The notes below the pieces were generated by a model. It did no database searches. It was not told where the DNA came from and worked only from the letters and a program-made list of their open reading frames with translations. DNA of 64,000 nucleotides, from assembly GCF_019038415.1 (NCBI RefSeq), contig NZ_JAFKRG010000009.1, forward strand, positions 1 through 64,000. Reading direction: 5' to 3'. This document shows positions 50,618 to 58,071 of the stretch, in pieces; the stretch's first letter is position 1, and the number at the start of each line of letters is the position of its first letter. The translations under genes and the position numbers were made by a program. The DNA is from Synechococcus sp. CCY 9618. Its GTDB lineage: Bacteria > Cyanobacteriota > Cyanobacteriia > PCC-6307 > Cyanobiaceae.

Positions 50618-51043
50618 TTGGACAATGGCCTCCGCCTCCGCTCCACCCTTCCAGGCGCCGGCGATCCCCTGGCACGCGCCACGGGCGCTGCAGCCGCTGC
50701 TGGATCTCGGCCCCGGCCTGGACCTGGGGCCTGTCGTCTGGCCCTGTCACGGCTTTGCGCCGACACCGATGTGATGGCTGTGCTGGCGTTCGGCTCGCGG
50801 GCCCGGGGCGAGGCACGGGCTGATTCCGACTTCGATCTGCCGGTGATCGTGCGCCAGCCCCAGCTCACCCCCGCCGAGAAAGCCGCCTGCTGGCAACGCT
50901 TTCGCCAGACTCTCGGGCCCCTCGGCGTCAGGGTGGACCTCGTGGTGGCCGGGGCCGCTGACGCCGAACGATTGAGCGGCTCTCGCTGGCACGTGTTCGG
51001 CGATGTGGCCCGCGAGGGGAAGGTGCTCTATGTCGCCGGCTGA
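50618..51043 (+). CDS. MNT-type minimal nucleotidyltransferase (probable HEPN antitoxin)
   Basis: The nucleotidyltransferase motif is complete: GSRARGEARADSDFD (GS then DxD), followed by VIVRQPQL and a third Asp (VRVDLVV). Such MNT proteins neutralise HEPN toxins, partly by AMPylation. The start is uncertain: TTG at 50618 gives a long Ala/Pro/Gly-rich N-terminus without homology, and the motif core begins near 50774. The HEPN gene follows with a 14-base overlap, the usual order. The partner gene is truncated, so this module is probably no longer complete. Confidence 0.75.
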   Translation: MDNGLRLRSTLPGAGDPLARATGAAAAAGSRPRPGPGACRLALSRLCADTDVMAVLAFGSRARGEARADSDFDLPVIVRQPQLTPAEKAACWQRFRQTLGPLGVRVDLVVAGAADAERLSGSRWHVFGDVAREGKVLYVAG

Positions 51044-51290
51044 GGACGCGGCCCTGCTGCTGGCGATCGTGCGTCGCCACCTGCGCACCCTGCGCATCGG
51101 GCTCAATCCTGAGTATCCGGAGGAGGACTGGGGCTTCACCGCCCAGCAGGTGGTGGAGAAGCTGCTCAAGGCCTGGATCGTGCTGAGCGATCGCCGGCCA
51201 CCACGGGTGCACGAACTGAGCGACCTGGCCTCTGTGGCAGGTCAGCCCCTGGAGCCCCGGCTGGCGGCGCTGGCTGGAGCTTCGTGTCCA
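51030..51290 (+). pseudogene. Truncated HEPN toxin gene fused to integron remnant
   Basis: The frame starts MSPAEDAALLLAIVRRHLRTLRIGLN and keeps the HEPN motif RX4-6H (DRRPPRVHELSDL). After about 87 residues the homology stops at ALAALAGAS, near 51287, and the sequence continues into the intI remnant in another frame. HEPN proteins are about 130 residues, so a third is lost. The nuclease site is present, but the missing helices probably disable folding. The break marks the left edge of the integron 2 remnant. Confidence 0.7.
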
Positions 51291-51300
51291 AGTTTTTCGG

Positions 51301-51804
51301 TCCGAACCGGCCCCAAGACCGATGGCCAGGTTGGGCGACGGCAGCAGAGTGTTGCCTTCGCGAGTGGGCGAAAAGCTCCAGTCCCATCTGGAGGAGGTAC
51401 GGCGTCTTCATCGCCAGGATCTTGCGGAGGCTATGGAGGGTGCGCCTTCCCCAAGCCTTGGGGAGTAAGTCCCCCAATCACCAGTGGAGTGGGGCTGGCA
51501 ATGGTTGTTTCCCCAACAGAACCGCTGGCAAGACCGGGCCTCAGGAACTCAGGGCCGCCACCACCTCGATCTGAGCCTGGTGCAGAAGGCCGTGAAACGG
51601 GCCGTGGCCGAGGCGCGCGTCACGAAGTCGGCCAGCTGCCATACATTTCGGCACTCCTTTGCGACTCACCTGCTGGAGCGGGGGCAGGACATCCGCACGA
51701 TTCAGGAACTCCTGGGCCATCAGGACCTGAGCACCACCATGATCTATACCCATGTGCTCAACCGAGGACCGCTTGGAGTTTGCAGCCCAGCGGACATTAT
51801 GTAG
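51301..51804 (+). pseudogene. intI: Decayed integron integrase, C-terminal part, with an in-frame stop
   Basis: The frame reads DGSRVLPSRVGEKLQSHL then RRLHRQDLAEAME, matching residues about 168-198 of the intact IntI (the conserved lysine, in DGKGGKDRR there, is not evident here), then a stop TAA at 51466-51468 where the intact copy has a Lys codon, then [52 protein letters not shown] and SPADIM. The N-terminal 165 residues, including the first catalytic Arg, are missing. The C-terminal end is very close to the intact IntI of locus 1. It is read towards the cassettes, as in locus 1. Confidence 0.9.
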
Positions 51805-51829
51805 CAGACCCAACAAGTGGTTATCGGAC

Positions 51830-51981
51830 CCGTGAACCATGGCCAAGTCTTCGGCGCTGGCGCTAAACTCCATTGCGACAACAGGTTCATCTCCTCCTGG
51901 CCCCTTGGTTTTAATTGTGGTTCACGGAAAGCGAGCACTCCCTCCCGTGGTTCACAGAAACCACCGAATAACAAGTTGGAC
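51830..51981 (+). other. attI-like region of integron 2 with direct and inverted repeats
   Basis: GTGGTTCACGGAAA (51917-51930) and GTGGTTCACAGAAA (51947-51960) are direct repeats 30 bases apart, close to the cassette junction core GTTGGAC (51975-51981). An inverted copy, CCGTGAACCA, lies at 51830-51839. attI sites of class 1 integrons also carry repeated integrase-binding sites in front of the core. Function as attI is inferred from position and this pattern. Nothing protein-coding is seen between 51805 and 52050. Confidence 0.5.
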
Positions 51982-52050
51982 CGACCTGTATGCGGTGCTC
52001 CTGTACCAATCCGTGGCTAAGCAGCTACAGTGCTTGAGGAGGTGACTTAG

Positions 52051-52266
52051 ATGTCTAGACAGTTTGATGTAGTAGTCGAGAAGGATTCAGAAGGGTTCTT
52101 CGTGGCGACAGTCCCTGCTCTACCCGGTTGCCATACTCAAGCCAAATCGCTTGATCAATTGATGGAGCGAATCAAGGAAGCCATTGAGCTTTGCCTTGAG
52201 GTTGCAGGCACTGACCCTGAGTCACTTGACTTTATAGGAGTACAGAGAGTTACGGTAGAAGTGTGA
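52051..52266 (+). CDS. hicB: HicB-family antitoxin, cassette 1
   Basis: This 71-residue protein has the HicB partial RNase H-like fold: FDVVVEKDSEGFFVATVPALPGCHTQAKSLDQLMERIKEAIELCLE. It has no DNA-binding tail, so it is the short type. A good ribosome-binding site (GAGGAGGT) precedes the ATG. It overlaps hicA as GTGA. The order hicB then hicA is one of the two known arrangements. It neutralises the HicA mRNA interferase. Confidence 0.9.
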   Translation: MSRQFDVVVEKDSEGFFVATVPALPGCHTQAKSLDQLMERIKEAIELCLEVAGTDPESLDFIGVQRVTVEV

Positions 52267-52487
52267 CGAGATATTCTGCGATTTCAGGAAAGAACCTGAT
52301 CGCTGCTCTGAGGCGCATTGGATTTGAGGAAATCAGGGTTAAAGGTAGCCATCGCTTCCTGAAGCACTCAGACGGAAGAACAACAGTTGTTCCCGTTCAC
52401 TCGAATGAAACTTTGGGGCCTGGCCTTTTGGCAAGCATCCTTCGTGATGTCAAGCTTACAAAAGCTGGATTGCAAGACCTTCTGTGA
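52263..52487 (+). CDS. hicA: HicA-family mRNA-interferase toxin, cassette 1
   Basis: This 74-residue protein has the dsRBD-like HicA fold with the catalytic His in VKGSHRFLKHSDGRTTVVPVH and a typical LGPGLLASILRD end. It starts with GTG inside the hicB stop. The stop is 15 bases before the attC R'' core, so the pair fills its cassette. Confidence 0.9.
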   Translation: MTRYSAISGKNLIAALRRIGFEEIRVKGSHRFLKHSDGRTTVVPVHSNETLGPGLLASILRDVKLTKAGLQDLL

Positions 52488-52501
52488 CGAACTCAACGGC
52501 T

Positions 52502-52588
52502 GTCCAACATCAAGATTCAGCGGGCGGGGCCAAAGATACCTGTTTAAAGCATTGGGCTACTTCCCGCCGCTGATCTTGAGCGTTAGGC
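52502..52588 (+). other. attC of the hicBA cassette
   Basis: R'' is GTCCAAC (52502-52508), the reverse complement of the cassette's opening core GTTGGAC at 51975. R' is GTTAGGC (52582-52588). The arms TCAAGATTCAGCGGGCGGG and CCCGCCGCTGATCTTGAG pair with two extrahelical bases (T, G). The right half (52563-52588) is identical to that of the locus 1 attC. Confidence 0.9.
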
Positions 52589-52631
52589 GTCACCCAAGCC
52601 CAGCGGCGAACCAGCAAAGCGATTTTCCGCG

Positions 52632-53243
52632 ATGAAACTCTACGATTACCCACCATCTGGCAACGGCTACAAAGTTCGACTGGCTCTCGCGAATCTCGGA
52701 ATCTCGTATGAATACATCCCCGTTGATATCTTGGCCAGCGAAACTAGAACGTCGGAGTTTCTTGCCAAGAACGCCAATGGACGAATACCGTTACTCCAAT
52801 TGCAGGACCAAACATATCTTGCAGAGTCGAACGCTATTCTCTTTTTCCTGGCGCAGGGAAGTGAATTATGGCCCAAGAAAACAATTGACCAGGCAAAGGC
52901 ACTTCAGTGGATGTTCTTCGAGCAATATAGCCACGAACCCAATATCGCAACTGTCCGATTCTGGCGTTCGATAAGGAAGATTGGGCCGAATGACCCAGAA
53001 TACGCTCAGCTGGAATCCAAGACATCGCAGGGCTACGCTGCCCTGAACGTCATTGAAAATCATCTCAAAAGTAATGATTATCTTGTGGGTGGCCAATACT
53101 CAGTAGCAGATATAGCTCTCTATGCGTACACCCACGTAGCCGACGAGGGGGGCTTTAGCCTCGAAGTATATCCAGCGATCAGGAGCTGGCTAAGGCGTAT
53201 TGCCGCTGCATTAAATCACGTAAAAATAGATGAATGGAAGTGA
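52632..53243 (+). CDS. Glutathione S-transferase family protein, cassette 2
   Basis: This 203-residue protein has a thioredoxin-like N-terminal half (MKLYDYPPSGNGYKVRLALANLGISYEY, NANGRIPLLQLQDQTYLAESNAILFFLA, with the cis-Pro and ESNA glutathione site) and a helical C-terminal half ending YPAIRSWLRRI. It would conjugate glutathione or bind small molecules. The codons are A+T rich. It stands alone in its cassette; the stop is 1 base before R'' of the attC. Confidence 0.9.
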   Translation: MKLYDYPPSGNGYKVRLALANLGISYEYIPVDILASETRTSEFLAKNANGRIPLLQLQDQTYLAESNAILFFLAQGSELWPKKTIDQAKALQWMFFEQYSHEPNIATVRFWRSIRKIGPNDPEYAQLESKTSQGYAALNVIENHLKSNDYLVGGQYSVADIALYAYTHVADEGGFSLEVYPAIRSWLRRIAAALNHVKIDEWK

Positions 53244-53244
53244 C

Positions 53245-53313
53245 GCCTAGCCAGCCAATGGAGCTGACGCCTCCGCGCTGCGCGCTTCGGCGCCGCTCAT
53301 CGGCGCGTTGGAC
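53245..53313 (+). other. attC of the GST cassette
   Basis: R'' is GCCTAGC (53245-53251), one base from the expected GCCTAAC, and R' is GTTGGAC (53307-53313). The arms CCAATGGAGCTGACGCC and GGCGCCGCTCATCGG pair with extrahelical G and A. At 69 bases it is the shortest attC here and has different arm sequence from attC 1, so this cassette had a separate origin. Confidence 0.78.
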
Positions 53314-53362
53314 AGGCCGAGTACCGGTTGCGTCTCCGTATCCCTGGGGATACAATGGTGGC

Positions 53363-53653
53363 ATGCTGGAGATTCGGGAGACTCCTGCCTATGCCGCATG
53401 GTTCAGTGGGCTGCGCGATCGCGCGGCAAAAGCCCGCATCGATATTCGAATCAGGCGTTTATCCCTGGGGAATCCAGGTGATGTCCGTCCAGTCGGAGAA
53501 GGTGTCTCTGAGCTTCGTATTCGTTATGGCCCTGGCTACCGGATCTATTTCATAAGCCAAGGCAACATGCTTATTGTTCTTCTCGCTGGTGGCGACAAAG
53601 GCTCTCAAGCGAAAGACATCCAGCATGCCCAAGATCTTGCCCGTAACCTTTAG
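53363..53653 (+). CDS. HigB-like addiction module killer protein, cassette 3
   Basis: This 96-residue basic protein of the RelE/HigB fold has MLEIRETPAYAAWFSGLRDRAAKARIDIRIRRLSLGNPG, ELRIRYGPGYRIYF and LLAGGDKGSQAKDIQHA, the pattern of the phage-derived Gp49-like addiction-module killers (TIGR02683 type). It is probably a ribosome-dependent mRNA interferase. The ATG at 53363 was chosen because residues before it are attC sequence. The antitoxin follows 9 bases later. A HIP1 site at 53415 hints at a cyanobacterial source. Confidence 0.85.
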   Translation: MLEIRETPAYAAWFSGLRDRAAKARIDIRIRRLSLGNPGDVRPVGEGVSELRIRYGPGYRIYFISQGNMLIVLLAGGDKGSQAKDIQHAQDLARNL

Positions 53654-53662
53654 GGAGAGCAA

Positions 53663-53971
53663 ATGACCAAAACCGAAACAACTGTCTGGGACCCAGCCAA
53701 TCATTTCACAAACAGTGAAGACATGGCAGCCTATCTTGAAGCCGCTCTGGAGGATGGAGATCCAAGGCTGGTGGCTGCTGCCTTGGGAGATATTGCTCGT
53801 GCCAAGGGCATGTCGCAGATAGCACGTGAAGCTGGACTGGGTCGGGAAAGCCTCTATAAGGCTCTCTCCTCAAGCGGGAATCCTGAACTGGCAACCGTGT
53901 TGAAGGTTATCTCTGCGCTCGGACTTCAACTGCATGCTACTCCTGCTGTTGAGGCGGAGACGGCTGTTTAA
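53663..53971 (+). CDS. HigA-like addiction module antidote, cassette 3
   Basis: This 102-residue protein has a short N-terminal toxin-binding part ([40 protein letters not shown]) and a helix-turn-helix (MSQIAREAGLGRESLYKALSSSGNPELATVLKVISALGLQL), as in the probable addiction-module antidotes of the HI1420 type (TIGR02684). It binds the toxin gene's promoter. The stop TAA lies in the attC R'' core. Confidence 0.85.
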   Translation: MTKTETTVWDPANHFTNSEDMAAYLEAALEDGDPRLVAAALGDIARAKGMSQIAREAGLGRESLYKALSSSGNPELATVLKVISALGLQLHATPAVEAETAV

Positions 53972-54054
53972 CAATGCCATACACCTGGGCCACCTCCAAA
54001 TGATTCTTTTCATCGCATGAAATCCTCGTGGCCAGGTGATGGCAAGCGTTATCC
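53966..54054 (+). other. attC of the higBA-like cassette
   Basis: R'' is GTTTAAC (53966-53972), which pairs with the cassette's core GTTGGAC by two G-T wobbles, and R' is GTTATCC (54048-54054), a variant that breaks strict GTTRRRY. The arms TGCCATACACCTGGGCCAC and GTGGCCAGGTGATGGCA pair over 17 bases with extrahelical bases A and G. Confidence 0.85.
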
Positions 54055-54115
54055 GTATCCAGCAAGGCGTTGACCGGAAGTGGCGCCTGGTACCGAGAGG
54101 CAGTACCATGCATGG

Positions 54116-54370
54116 ATGAAGCGGAAGCACCAGCGCACCCTTGAGCTGATCGTCTCCCGACCCGTCAGCGGCAGCTCGCCGTGGAGGGACATTGAAGCCC
54201 AGTTTCTGGAGCTTGGTGGGGATGTCACTGAGAGGGCGGGCAGCCGAGTCGCGGTCGTTCTGGTTGGCGAAGTCAGGGTCTTCCAAAGGCCTCACCCATC
54301 GCCCGATACCGACAAGGGTGCGGTTGCTTCAATCCGCAAATGGCTTGAAGAACACGGAGTGACACCATGA
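54116..54370 (+). CDS. HicA-like toxin, cassette 4
   Basis: This 84-residue protein begins MKRKHQRTLELIVSRPVSGSSPWRDIEAQFLELGGDV and has RVFQRPHPSPDTDKGAVASIRKWLEEHG, matching the HicA/YcfA-like subfamily that has GSR in place of the GSH of other HicA proteins. The usual His is therefore not where it is in cassette 1; a His remains in RPHP. The ATG at 54116 is preferred over the GTG at 54080. It overlaps hicB by 4 bases (ATGA). Confidence 0.78.
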   Translation: MKRKHQRTLELIVSRPVSGSSPWRDIEAQFLELGGDVTERAGSRVAVVLVGEVRVFQRPHPSPDTDKGAVASIRKWLEEHGVTP

Positions 54371-54711
54371 CTCTCATGAATGTGGATGGCTACCACGCCA
54401 AAATTGAGTACGACGAGGAAACGGATCAGTTCCGCGGGGAAATTCTTGGGCTTTCTGGAGGAGCGGACTTCTATGGATCAAACCCTGATGAGCTTCGACG
54501 GGAGTTCAAAAAGTCATTGGACGTTTTTCTTGAGGTCTGCAAGCAGCAAGGAATCACTCCACGTAAGCAATTCTCAGGCAAGTTCAATCTTCGGATCCCG
54601 CCTGAGCTGCACGAGACATTGGCGATGACTGCGGAAGCACAGGGGAAGAGTCTCAATACGCTTGCCCAGGAAGCACTCCAAAGAAGTGTCACGGCATGGA
54701 GGAACGGCTGA
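54367..54711 (+). CDS. HicB-like antitoxin with RHH-type tail, cassette 4
   Basis: This 114-residue protein has a HicB-like N-terminal half (DGYHAKIEYDEETDQFRGEILGLSGGADFYGSNPDELRREFKKSLDVFLE) and an Arc/RHH DNA-binding tail (KFNLRIPPELHETLAMTAEAQGKSLNTLAQEAL). This is the long HicB type that autoregulates. The stop lies inside the attC. Confidence 0.85.
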   Translation: MTLMNVDGYHAKIEYDEETDQFRGEILGLSGGADFYGSNPDELRREFKKSLDVFLEVCKQQGITPRKQFSGKFNLRIPPELHETLAMTAEAQGKSLNTLAQEALQRSVTAWRNG

Positions 54712-54801
54712 CGAGCCCCTTGAGTGGACATGCCGTCTCCAACACCCCGCTTACGCTCTACACTTCTTGCCTGCCACTCTGGGGCAGCGGTCAAGTTCAG
54801 A
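54699..54801 (+). other. attC-like element of the hicAB-like cassette
   Basis: R'' is GAGGAAC (54699-54705) and R' is GTTCAGA (54795-54801). The arms pair in blocks: TGAC..GCCCC..GAGTGG with CCACTC..GGGGC..GTCA, with small bulges. The cores do not follow RYYYAAC and GTTRRRY strictly, so integrase use may be weak. The identification rests on the long stem and on the cores of the next cassette. Confidence 0.6.
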
Positions 54802-54810
54802 AGGAAAACA

Positions 54811-55131
54811 ATGAAGAAGCTTCACTTGGCGATCTCTACAGCCAATATAGAGCAAACCATTGCGGACTACTCTGTTCGTCTGGGAGCACAGCCCTGTTCT
54901 TTCATTCCCGGCGAATATGCTCTGTGGCGAACGGAGTTCTTAAACATGTCCGTACGTCAGGACCCTGCCTGTGAGCCGGGCTCTCTAAGACACTTGGGTT
55001 GGGAAGACCCTGTGGCTTCTGAGTTCTCGCAGGATACTGATGTGAACGGAGTTGTCTGGGAACGATTTACGGCTCAACATCAAGCTGATGAAATTAATGA
55101 GATATGGCCAGCTGCAAACTATCAGCCCTGA
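54811..55131 (+). CDS. VOC-family (glyoxalase-fold) small protein, cassette 5
   Basis: This 106-residue protein begins MKKLHLAISTANIEQTIADYSVRLGAQPCSFIPGEYALWR and has LNMSVRQDPAC and DVNGVVWERFT, matching small vicinal-oxygen-chelate proteins. One domain of about 110 residues normally dimerises to form a metal site. It has an AAGGA ribosome-binding site at 54801-54805 and starts 16 bases after the cassette core. The substrate is unknown. The stop lies in the R'' core of the last attC. Confidence 0.82.
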   Translation: MKKLHLAISTANIEQTIADYSVRLGAQPCSFIPGEYALWRTEFLNMSVRQDPACEPGSLRHLGWEDPVASEFSQDTDVNGVVWERFTAQHQADEINEIWPAANYQP

Positions 55132-55216
55132 ACGCTGACCAGTTAATCAGGTTCGTTCGGGCCTTCGGCCTCCACCGGACGCCCTTTTCAGGGCGCCGCT
55201 TATTTCCGCGTTAGTC
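55127..55216 (+). other. attC-like element of the VOC cassette (array end)
   Basis: R'' is CCTGAAC (55127-55133). Its last six bases are the reverse complement of the opening core GTTCAG at 54795, as for a true cassette. R' is GTTAGTC (55210-55216), off consensus at one base. The arm pairing is weak, but two internal hairpins are present (GGCCTTCGGCC, GCCCTTTTCAGGGC). This closes the array 8 bases before the acnB stop. Confidence 0.65.
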
Positions 55217-55223
55217 ACGCCCC

Positions 55224-57866
55224 CTACACCTCCGCCAGCACCTTCTGCTCCTCCGCCACGCTCACGACGCGGCCGGCATCCTCGAAGCCATCGATCTGGT
55301 CGAAGTTGAGGTAGCGGTAGAGCTGATCGGAGAGGGGATCGATCTTCGACGCTGCGATTTCGAGGTACTCGGCCGGATCTGGAATGCGTCCCAGCAGGGC
55401 GCACACCGCCGCCAGTTCGGCGCTGCCCAGGTACACCTGGGCGCCGTTACCCAGGCGGTTGTTGAAGTTGCGGGTGCTGGTGGAGAACACGGTGGTGTTG
55501 TCCTCCACCCGGGCCTGGTTGCCCATGCACAGGGAGCAGCCCGGCAGCTCCATGCGGGCGCCAGCGGTCTCGAACTTGGCGGTGTAGCCCTCGGAGCGCA
55601 GCATCTCGTCGTCCATGCGGGTGGGCGGGCAGACCCACAGCCGGGCGGCACTGGTGCCGGCCCCGTCCAGCACCGTGGCCGCGGCCCGGTAGTGGCCGAT
55701 GTTGGTCATGCAGGAGCCGATGAACACCTCATCGATCCGCTCGCCGGCCACCGCGCTCAGCGGTTTGACGTTGTCCGGGTCGTTGGGGCAGGCCAGGATC
55801 GGCTCGGTGAGCTCGTTCAGGTCGATCTCGATCACGGCGGCGTATTCGGCGTCGGCATCGGCCTCCATCAGCACCGGATCGGCCAGCCAGGCCTCCATCG
55901 CCTTGATGCGGCGGGCCATGGTGCGGGCGTCGCTGTAGCCGCGGGCGATCATGTTCTTCAGCAGGGCCACGTTGCTGCGCAGGTATTCGCTCACCGTCTC
56001 GACGCTGAGCTTGATCGTGCTGCCGGCGCAGGAGCGCTCGGCGGTCGCGTCCGTCAACTCAAACGCCTGCTCCAGCTTGAGATCGGGCAGCCCCTCGATC
56101 TCCATGATCCGGCCCGAGAAGATGTTCTTCTTGCCGGCCTTGGCCACCGTCAGCAGGCCCTGCTGGATCGCCACGTAGGGAATGGCGTTGACCACGTCCC
56201 GCAGGGTGACGCCGGGCTGCAGCTTGCCTGTGAACTTCACCAGCACCGATTCGGGCATGTCGAGTGGCATGGCGCCGATGGCGGCGGCGAAGGCCACCAG
56301 GCCGGAGCCGGCCGGGAAGGAGATCCCCAGGGGGAAGCGGGTGTGGCTGTCGCCGCCGGTGCCCACCGTGTCGGGCAGCAGCATGCGGTTGAGCCAGCTG
56401 TGGATGATGCCGTCGCCGGGGCGCAGGGCGACGCCGCCGCGGGAGCTGATGAAGTCGGGCAGCTCGGCGTGGGTCCTGAGGTCCACCGGCTTGGGGTAGG
56501 CGGCGGTGTGGCAGAAGCTCTGCATCACCAGATCGGCGGAGAAGCCCAGGCAGGCCAGCTCCTTCATCTCGTCGCGGGTCATGGGCCCGGTGGTGTCCTG
56601 GCTGCCGACGCTGGTCATCAGCGGTTCGCAGCTGGTGCCGGGCCGGACCCCGGCCAGGCCGCAGGCCTTGCCCACCATCTTCTGGGCCAGGGTGAAGCCC
56701 TTGCCGGTGTCGCTGGGGGCCACCGGGCGGATGAACACCTCGGAGGGGGGCAGGCCCAGCTGGAGTCGCACCTTGTCGGTGAGCGAACGGCCGATCAGCA
56801 GGGGGATGCGGCCGCCGGCGCGCACCTCGTCGGCGATGGTGCTGGGCTTGAGCTCGAAGCGGGCCAGGATCTCGCCGGCGCCGGGCTCGCCCTCGGCCCG
56901 CTCGATCGTGCCGGCGTAGGGCCGGATCGTGATCACGTCGCCGCTGGCCAGGGCCGCCACGTCGCATTCGATCGGCAGGGCGCCGGAATCCTCGGCGGTG
57001 TTGAAGAAGATCGGCGCGATCTTGCCCCCAAGTACCACCCCGCCGCTGCGCTTGTTCGGAACGTGGGGAATGTCGGTGCCGATGTGCCAGAGCACGGAGT
57101 TGATCGCCGATTTGCGGGAGCTGCCGGTGCCGACCACATCGCCCACGTAGGCCAGGGGGTGGCCCTTGGCCTTCAGTTCAGCGATCAGGGCCAGCCCCTC
57201 CGGCATCCGCGTCTCCAGCATCGCCATGGCGTGCAGGGGGATGTCGGGGCGGGTGGTGGCGTGGGTGGCCGGCGAGAGGTCGTCGGTGTTGGTCTCCCCC
57301 TCCACCTTGAACACGGTCACGGTGATCGCCTCGGCCAGGGGCGCCCTGGCGGTGAACCATTCCGCCGCCGCCCAGCTGTCCACCACCTGGCGGGCCAGGG
57401 GGTTGGTCTCGGCCAGTTCGATCACGTCGTGGAAGGCGTCGTAGACCAGCAGGGTGCGGCTCAGCCCAATGGCGGCCTCGGCGGCCACAGCGGGATCAGG
57501 GCTGGAGAGCAGGGCGATCAGGGCGCCCACGTTGTAACCGCCGATCATGGTGGCGAGCAGCCGGGTGGCCTCCAGGGCGCTCACCAGGGGGCTGGTGGCC
57601 GTGCCCGCGGCCACGCCACTGAGCCAGCCGGCCTTCACGTAGGCGGCTTCGTCGACCCCGGGCGGAATGCGCTCGCTCAGCAGCTCCAGCAGGAAGGCCT
57701 CCTCGCCGGCGGGGGGCTTCTCCAGCAGCTGGGTGAGGGCCTGAGTCTGCTCGGCGGTCAGGGGCAGGGGGGGCACGCCGAGGGCCGCGCGGGTGGCGGC
57801 GGCCTCCCGGTAGGTGGGCAGCAGTTCGGCGGGCGAGAGGGGGGTGGGGCTCGGGGAGACGGACAT
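55224..57866 (-). CDS. acnB: Aconitate hydratase B
   Basis: AcnB interconverts citrate and isocitrate; it also acts on 2-methylisocitrate. The 880-residue protein starts [23 protein letters not shown] and has an N-terminal HEAT-like region, the swivel domain ([41 protein letters not shown]) and the core with cluster-ligand cysteines ([29 protein letters not shown]). ATG at 57866 was chosen; the frame upstream is not homologous. Confidence 0.96.
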   Translation of the reverse strand: MSVSPSPTPLSPAELLPTYREAAATRAALGVPPLPLTAEQTQALTQLLEKPPAGEEAFLLELLSERIPPGVDEAAYVKAGWLSGVAAGTATSPLVSALEATRLLATMIGGYNVGALIALLSSPDPAVAAEAAIGLSRTLLVYDAFHDVIELAETNPLARQVVDSWAAAEWFTARAPLAEAITVTVFKVEGETNTDDLSPATHATTRPDIPLHAMAMLETRMPEGLALIAELKAKGHPLAYVGDVVGTGSSRKSAINSVLWHIGTDIPHVPNKRSGGVVLGGKIAPIFFNTAEDSGALPIECDVAALASGDVITIRPYAGTIERAEGEPGAGEILARFELKPSTIADEVRAGGRIPLLIGRSLTDKVRLQLGLPPSEVFIRPVAPSDTGKGFTLAQKMVGKACGLAGVRPGTSCEPLMTSVGSQDTTGPMTRDEMKELACLGFSADLVMQSFCHTAAYPKPVDLRTHAELPDFISSRGGVALRPGDGIIHSWLNRMLLPDTVGTGGDSHTRFPLGISFPAGSGLVAFAAAIGAMPLDMPESVLVKFTGKLQPGVTLRDVVNAIPYVAIQQGLLTVAKAGKKNIFSGRIMEIEGLPDLKLEQAFELTDATAERSCAGSTIKLSVETVSEYLRSNVALLKNMIARGYSDARTMARRIKAMEAWLADPVLMEADADAEYAAVIEIDLNELTEPILACPNDPDNVKPLSAVAGERIDEVFIGSCMTNIGHYRAAATVLDGAGTSAARLWVCPPTRMDDEMLRSEGYTAKFETAGARMELPGCSLCMGNQARVEDNTTVFSTSTRNFNNRLGNGAQVYLGSAELAAVCALLGRIPDPAEYLEIAASKIDPLSDQLYRYLNFDQIDGFEDAGRVVSVAEEQKVLAEV

Positions 57867-58071
57867 ATGGATGGGGTGCCGGTGGATGGGTGCCGGGACG
57901 GAACTCCAGGGCATGGGCAATGGTTCCATTGTTCTTCCCTGCCGGCCCGCCGCTTGGTGACGACCGCTGCAGAAGTCGGCGGGGCCATTGGTGGCGAAGT
58001 TCAGAGGTGAGGGGCGCCGAGGAACGTCGGTTCGTAGGCTGGGGGGTCTGACCACTCATCGCGGCGGCCGC

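Larger units (their letters stand above)
51301..55216 (+). mobile_element. Integron locus 2 (decayed intI and five-cassette array)
   Basis: The remnant integrase is followed by an attI-like region and five cassettes, each with one or two small genes and an attC-like element: hicBA, GST, higBA-like, hicAB-like, VOC. For cassettes 1, 2, 3 and 5 the opening core pairs with the R'' core of the cassette's own attC, with at most one mismatch or with G-T pairs. For cassette 4 the pairing is weak, but its attC stem is long. All genes are on the plus strand and are much richer in A+T than the acnB and antiporter genes that flank the locus. The array ends 8 bases from acnB. Confidence 0.88.

Noticed and set aside
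50617-50623. GTTGGAC at the start of the MNT gene, like an integron core
   Set aside because: No attC partner arm is seen upstream, and a GTTRRRY match is expected by chance about once per kilobase.
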